From Symsagittifera roscoffensis (taxonomy: Eukaryota > Xenacoelomorpha > Acoela > Convolutidae): 64,000 nucleotides of DNA. The stretch covers positions 83,439,574-83,503,573 of the forward strand of contig NC_087063.1 of assembly GCF_963678635.1 (NCBI RefSeq), given 5' to 3'. The position numbers and the translations under genes were made by a program. Under the pieces are notes generated by a model. The model ran no database searches. It had not been told where the DNA came from and saw only the letters and a list, made by a program, of their open reading frames with translations. Below, one piece after another: positions 63,417 to 64,000 of the stretch (its first letter is position 1; each line of letters starts with the position of its first letter).

Positions 63417-64000
63417 TCATTTTCGTACCTGGTAAAGAATCTCCCCTCCCCCTTTAGCAAAAAGGGGGGGGGGATAGTTAAAGAGATCCTCTAACCGAAT
63501 ATGTTTAGCTTCCTCGTCCTCGTGATTGTCCTTGAGGAGTTGCGGTATTTTTGCTCTTGACATGTCTTTGCAAATTTCCCTGTAGTTGGTACTATAATAA
63601 CAATGTGGACACTTAAAAACAGGAGTTGTATTCGACATCTGTTTGGTCCTAATGTGACGTTTCATCGACTTCAAGAGTTTCACTTCATTTCCACAGATTG
63701 TACACCTGTAATCAGTCTCGTTGGTGGCCATATTCTGAACAATGGTCATCAAGTACTTCAAGTCTACCTTTTCTGATTCTGACTTTTCCTCTTCTGAACT
63801 CGTAAACTCTTCCTCGCTATTCAGATTTATTTCTGTCTTCTTTGCGTCCTCTTACCATTGTCCCTTAACTCATTCCAAGTTCTTTTCTTACCTATTGAAG
63901 GGTCCGAAAATACCAATTTAGCACGCGGTTGAACCGACTTGAATACAATTAAGCCCAAGTACGAATTGCTGAAGTTGGAAACTATTTTGTTTTAGGAGTA
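63417..64000 (-). CDS. Paralogous C2H2 zinc-finger gene, partial
   Basis: Exon 63892->64000 (SVQPRAKLVFSDPS part, donor gtaaga) and exon 63417-63850 (acceptor aatggtaag) join in phase across a very short 41-nt intron. The second exon has an acidic Ser/Glu stretch, a finger YRCTICGNEVKLLKSMKRHI and a second CPHCYYSTNY unit that lacks the His pair. The segment MTIVQNMATNETDY closely matches the neighbour at 62.6 kb. A possible donor (CAG|gtacga) near 63430 means the 3' end may be elsewhere. Confidence 0.5.

Overview
The window is invertebrate-type metazoan nuclear DNA: AT-rich, with long repeat-filled introns, GT-AG splicing (one GC-AG intron), two conserved eukaryotic genes and large mobile elements. 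I cannot name the phylum from sequence alone.

Layout. (1) 811-14012, minus strand: six exons of a NEMF/Rqc2 orthologue (ribosome quality control); its 3' exons lie beyond the left edge. Its introns hold satellite arrays and small transposons. (2) 14013-17070: repeats, a decayed BEL/Pao-like integrase fragment and an orphan secreted-protein-like exon. (3) 17071-26726: a tandem LTR element (LTR-internal-LTR-internal-LTR) whose sense strand is minus. It has no recognisable gag or pol. It carries an envelope-like glycoprotein gene, small spliced or overlapping accessory ORFs and, on the opposite strand, an intact two-exon gene kept in both copies. (4) 27611-38875, minus: a complete 7-exon gamma-tubulin gene of 471 codons. 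(5) 40436-58683: an 18.2 kb Polinton/Maverick (adintovirus-like) element with about 217-bp terminal inverted repeats starting 5'-AG and a perfect 6-bp target duplication. Integrase, penton-like minor capsid, major capsid and adenain-like protease are open. The packaging ATPase has an internal stop. The protein-primed DNA polymerase B has two spliceosomal introns, one nonsense codon and two frameshifts, so the copy is probably not autonomous. (6) 62382-64000, minus: two related small C2H2 zinc-finger genes.

The two most unusual parts are these. Inside the Polinton, a 3.65-kb cassette bounded by 104-bp, one-mismatch inverted repeats carries a candidate HUH-nuclease-like ORF, a PC4-like ORF, an orphan nuclear-type ORF and a dense hairpin cluster. 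Inside the LTR element, a conserved antisense spliced gene lies opposite the position where gag-pol would be expected.

All family calls are by-eye motif recognition; no database search was run. Exon limits were set by splice consensus plus reading-phase agreement.
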